Positions 35,898-37,871 of a stretch of 37,871 nucleotides of DNA are shown in pieces. The notes under the pieces were generated by a model. The model saw only the letters and a list, made by a program, of their open reading frames with translations. It had not been told where the DNA came from and ran no database searches. Origin of the DNA: an uncultured Parabacteroides sp. (GTDB taxonomy: Bacteria > Bacteroidota > Bacteroidia > Bacteroidales > Tannerellaceae); assembly GCA_944325335.1 (NCBI GenBank), contig CALUZR010000032.1, positions 1 through 37,871 of the forward strand. Reading direction: 5' to 3'. A program made the position numbers and the translations under genes. The first letter of the stretch is position 1. Each line of letters opens with the position of its first letter.

Positions 35898-37475
35898 TTA
35901 TTCGGTTTTCTCTAATACAGGCAGATTGTCCGTACCGATTTCGTACTGCCAGCCTGCATTCTGCAATGCCGCGTTCATGGCGTTCATGGCAGTTTCCCAT
36001 GTCGTCGAGCCTTCCACCTTCGTAGTCTCGCCGTTGCCTGCCTGATTATAGCCGATGCCTTGGGCTTGGTCGTTCCGCCAGTAACAGGCGGTGATGACAG
36101 GGGCACCGAGTGCTGTATAGTTTCGACCCGTTACGCCGCCTGTGGCTCCATCCGGGCCGTTGACACTCCCTGTAGCATGGTAGCAGGCGGTCAGGGTGCC
36201 CGAACTATTGTCTCCCGTTACGCCGCCTACATAACAAGAGCCGGTTCCGTTAAATCCCACCACGCCGCCAGCGAAGGTGTTGATTGTGGAGGCTCTTTCA
36301 AAGGTCACGTTTCCTGTGGCATAGCAGGCTGTCAGGGTGGCACTATTATCCGTTTTACCTGCCACGCCGCCGACTTCGCCCGTTCCCTTCACTGTGGCCG
36401 AGGAGCCGCATAGGGTGATGGAACCGCTATATTGCTGGCCCACCACGCCGCCTGCGGTATAGCGACCGCTGACACTGCCCGACACCGAGCAGTTTTCAAT
36501 GTCGCCATCGCTATTACCCGCTACGCCGCCGATACAGCCATACTGGTTATCGCTTTCTATCTGTACGTCCTTCAGTACCACATTTTTCACCGTGCCGCCG
36601 GAGCCGATGCGTCCGAACAGGCCCGCATATTCGTTACTTCCCGTAACGGTCAGCCCCGTGATGGTGTTTCCGCCGCCGTCGAAGGTGCCGGTGTATGAGT
36701 TGTTATAGGTTGTGCCTATCGGAGTCCATGTCGTGCCCGTAAGGTCGATATCTTTGTCAAGGGTAATGTTGATGCTGCGATTACCGTTATTGGCAATGTC
36801 TGCCACAGCCTTCAACCCATCTTCGCTGTACACACTATAGGTACCATCGTCTTCTATGATATAATCTATATGTAAGGGAACCTTGAAGCTTCCGCCATCG
36901 ATATAGAAAGTAACTATGCCTTTACCATAGTCCACATCCGGTTCTTGGGTGAAGAAGCTGTCGCCGTCAGCCCCTGTGCTACCATCATTACCATTCTCGC
37001 CATCCTTACCGCTGACGCGATACCAGGTAGCTCCATTATCTACGCTAAGATACCAAGCATTAGGGTCTATTGTTTCATTATTACCTATCGTACTGCTTGT
37101 TTCTAACGAACTACCCAACTTAATCTGCGGAGTTGGTGCATTCTCGCCATCTGCGCCCGGCTTACCTTGTGGACCTGTGCTTCCAGGGCGACCATCCTGT
37201 CCGTCTTCGCCATCTTGTCCATCCTTGCCGTCTTCCCCATTGGCACGGATGGGGTTGCCATCGGCGTCGGTCATCAGAGAGCCGTTCAGCGTCCAGTACC
37301 AGTTGCCGTCCTCCTGTTGGGTCAAGCCGATTTGCGGCGTAGAGCCGTCTGCTCCGTCCTCGCCTTTATCCCCCTTTTCGCCATGATAGATGGTAATCGG
37401 GTCGGAATGCAGGAATGAGATGGTATATCCTACTGTCTCATCGCCCATCATCACGGAGGTGACAGAGGTAATCAT
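35898..37475 (-). CDS. Surface lipoprotein with DUF4988-like stalk, collagen-like and GLUG repeats; N-terminus out of frame
   Basis: 525 aa from the first in-frame ATG at 37475, but the true protein starts earlier. The same frame is open upstream to 37709 and encodes a signal peptide and lipidation site (KSLIYISLLCGASLW, then NTSCDDYDD) and a coiled DUF4988-like stalk (LWEAVNGLEERIAALEQWQD). Collagen-like Gly-x-y stretches follow (GEKGDKGEDGADG; GEDGKDGQDGEDGQDG). The C-terminal half has GLUG-type repeats (AGGVVGQQYSGSITLCGSSA and others). The Asp-rich CDDYDD after the lipid Cys fits export to the outer surface. No ATG is in frame with the signal peptide at the present repeat count, so as read the gene is off or makes an unexported form. 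Confidence 0.8.
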   Translation of the reverse strand: MITSVTSVMMGDETVGYTISFLHSDPITIYHGEKGDKGEDGADGSTPQIGLTQQEDGNWYWTLNGSLMTDADGNPIRANGEDGKDGQDGEDGQDGRPGSTGPQGKPGADGENAPTPQIKLGSSLETSSTIGNNETIDPNAWYLSVDNGATWYRVSGKDGENGNDGSTGADGDSFFTQEPDVDYGKGIVTFYIDGGSFKVPLHIDYIIEDDGTYSVYSEDGLKAVADIANNGNRSINITLDKDIDLTGTTWTPIGTTYNNSYTGTFDGGGNTITGLTVTGSNEYAGLFGRIGSGGTVKNVVLKDVQIESDNQYGCIGGVAGNSDGDIENCSVSGSVSGRYTAGGVVGQQYSGSITLCGSSATVKGTGEVGGVAGKTDNSATLTACYATGNVTFERASTINTFAGGVVGFNGTGSCYVGGVTGDNSSGTLTACYHATGSVNGPDGATGGVTGRNYTALGAPVITACYWRNDQAQGIGYNQAGNGETTKVEGSTTWETAMNAMNAALQNAGWQYEIGTDNLPVLEKTE

Positions 37476-37664
37476 ATCGTTTGTGGTAAGGAGTTTCTGC
37501 AGGGCGGCGATGTTATTGTTGGTCTCGTCCTGCCATTGTTCGAGGGCGGCGATTCGTTCCTCCAGGCCGTTTACCGCTTCCCACAGGGCGGTGTCGTCGT
37601 AATCGTCGCACGAGGTATTAACCCAAAGCGATGCCCCGCACAGTAAGGAGATGTATATTAAAGA

Positions 37665-37711
<47 letters not shown>

Positions 37712-37786
37712 AAAATTAATCCACACATACCCAAGCATCTATTGTATATCTTTCTAAACAGAATCATAAATTATCTTATTTGCAGG

Positions 37787-37794
37787 CAAAGATA
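37787..37794 (-). promoter_or_regulatory. Promoter of the surface lipoprotein gene
   Basis: Minus strand TATCTTTG matches TAnnTTTG; a -33 element is not clear. The predicted start near 37780 lies just before the ATG at 37767, which supports that ATG and the microsatellite being within the transcript. Confidence 0.5.
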
Positions 37795-37836
37795 GGGTCA
37801 GCGGAAAATTTATGTGGATAAGACGAGTAAAAGTTG

Positions 37837-37844
37837 TACCTTTG
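37837..37844 (+). promoter_or_regulatory. Possible divergent promoter at the right edge
   Basis: TACCTTTG on the plus strand, with ATG codons at 37849 and 37853 just after it and running off the window. The start codon is so close that the leader would be very short or absent. Only a few codons are visible, so no product can be named. Confidence 0.3.
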
Positions 37845-37871
37845 TCGCATGAATGAATCCGTTTTATACAA

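Overview
The window comes from a chromosome of the order Bacteroidales. Three observations support this. Several upstream regions carry the Bacteroidetes-type -7 element TAnnTTTG. Two HU-like proteins, a DUF6261-like protein and a DUF4988/GLUG surface lipoprotein are lineage-typical. The full str-S10-spc-alpha ribosomal array lacks tuf. The genus is not certain; Parabacteroides or a close relative is a guess.

Layout from left to right. (1) Bases 1-5990 are one end of an integrated mobile element, all on the minus strand: a zinc-ribbon/double-HTH regulator, a SIR2-HerA anti-phage pair, a tyrosine integrase, an excisionase-like HTH protein and a DUF3987-type protein cut by the window edge. The SIR2-HerA pair sits exactly between regulator and integrase. 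A 22-bp direct repeat flanks it and duplicates the regulator-stop/integrase-start junction, so both outer genes stay intact. (2) Bases 5998-15084 hold dnaK with its terminator and a GC-rich accessory segment. That segment has an HU/DUF4469 protein, a lipoprotein alpha/beta hydrolase coupled to a RibD-like reductase, a divergent exported carboxymuconolactone-decarboxylase/cupin protein, an AT-rich McrB/McrC-like restriction pair, and a second HU-like gene preceded by a 22-bp-spaced operator-like array. (3) Bases 15291-33733 are the ribosomal superoperon on the minus strand, from rpsL through rplQ. It includes fusA, secY, map, infA and rpoA, and the short rpmD and rpmJ. Two promoter-like sites stand upstream and a strong hairpin terminator stands at the end. 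(4) Bases 33735-37871 are accessory again: a DUF6261-like gene, a 42-bp tandem-repeat block, a YafQ-type toxin-antitoxin pair and a collagen-like/GLUG-repeat lipoprotein.

The two most notable systems are the SIR2-HerA cassette and the last lipoprotein. The cassette looks like cargo dropped cleanly into a regulator-integrase junction. The lipoprotein's signal-peptide frame begins right after a (TG)21 microsatellite. With 21 units no upstream ATG is in frame, whereas 20 or 22 units would each connect a different upstream ATG. This is the layout expected of a slipped-strand phase switch. Two separate defence modules (SIR2-HerA and McrBC-like) lie within about 13 kb, on either side of dnaK.

All calls come from reading the sequence; no database search was run.
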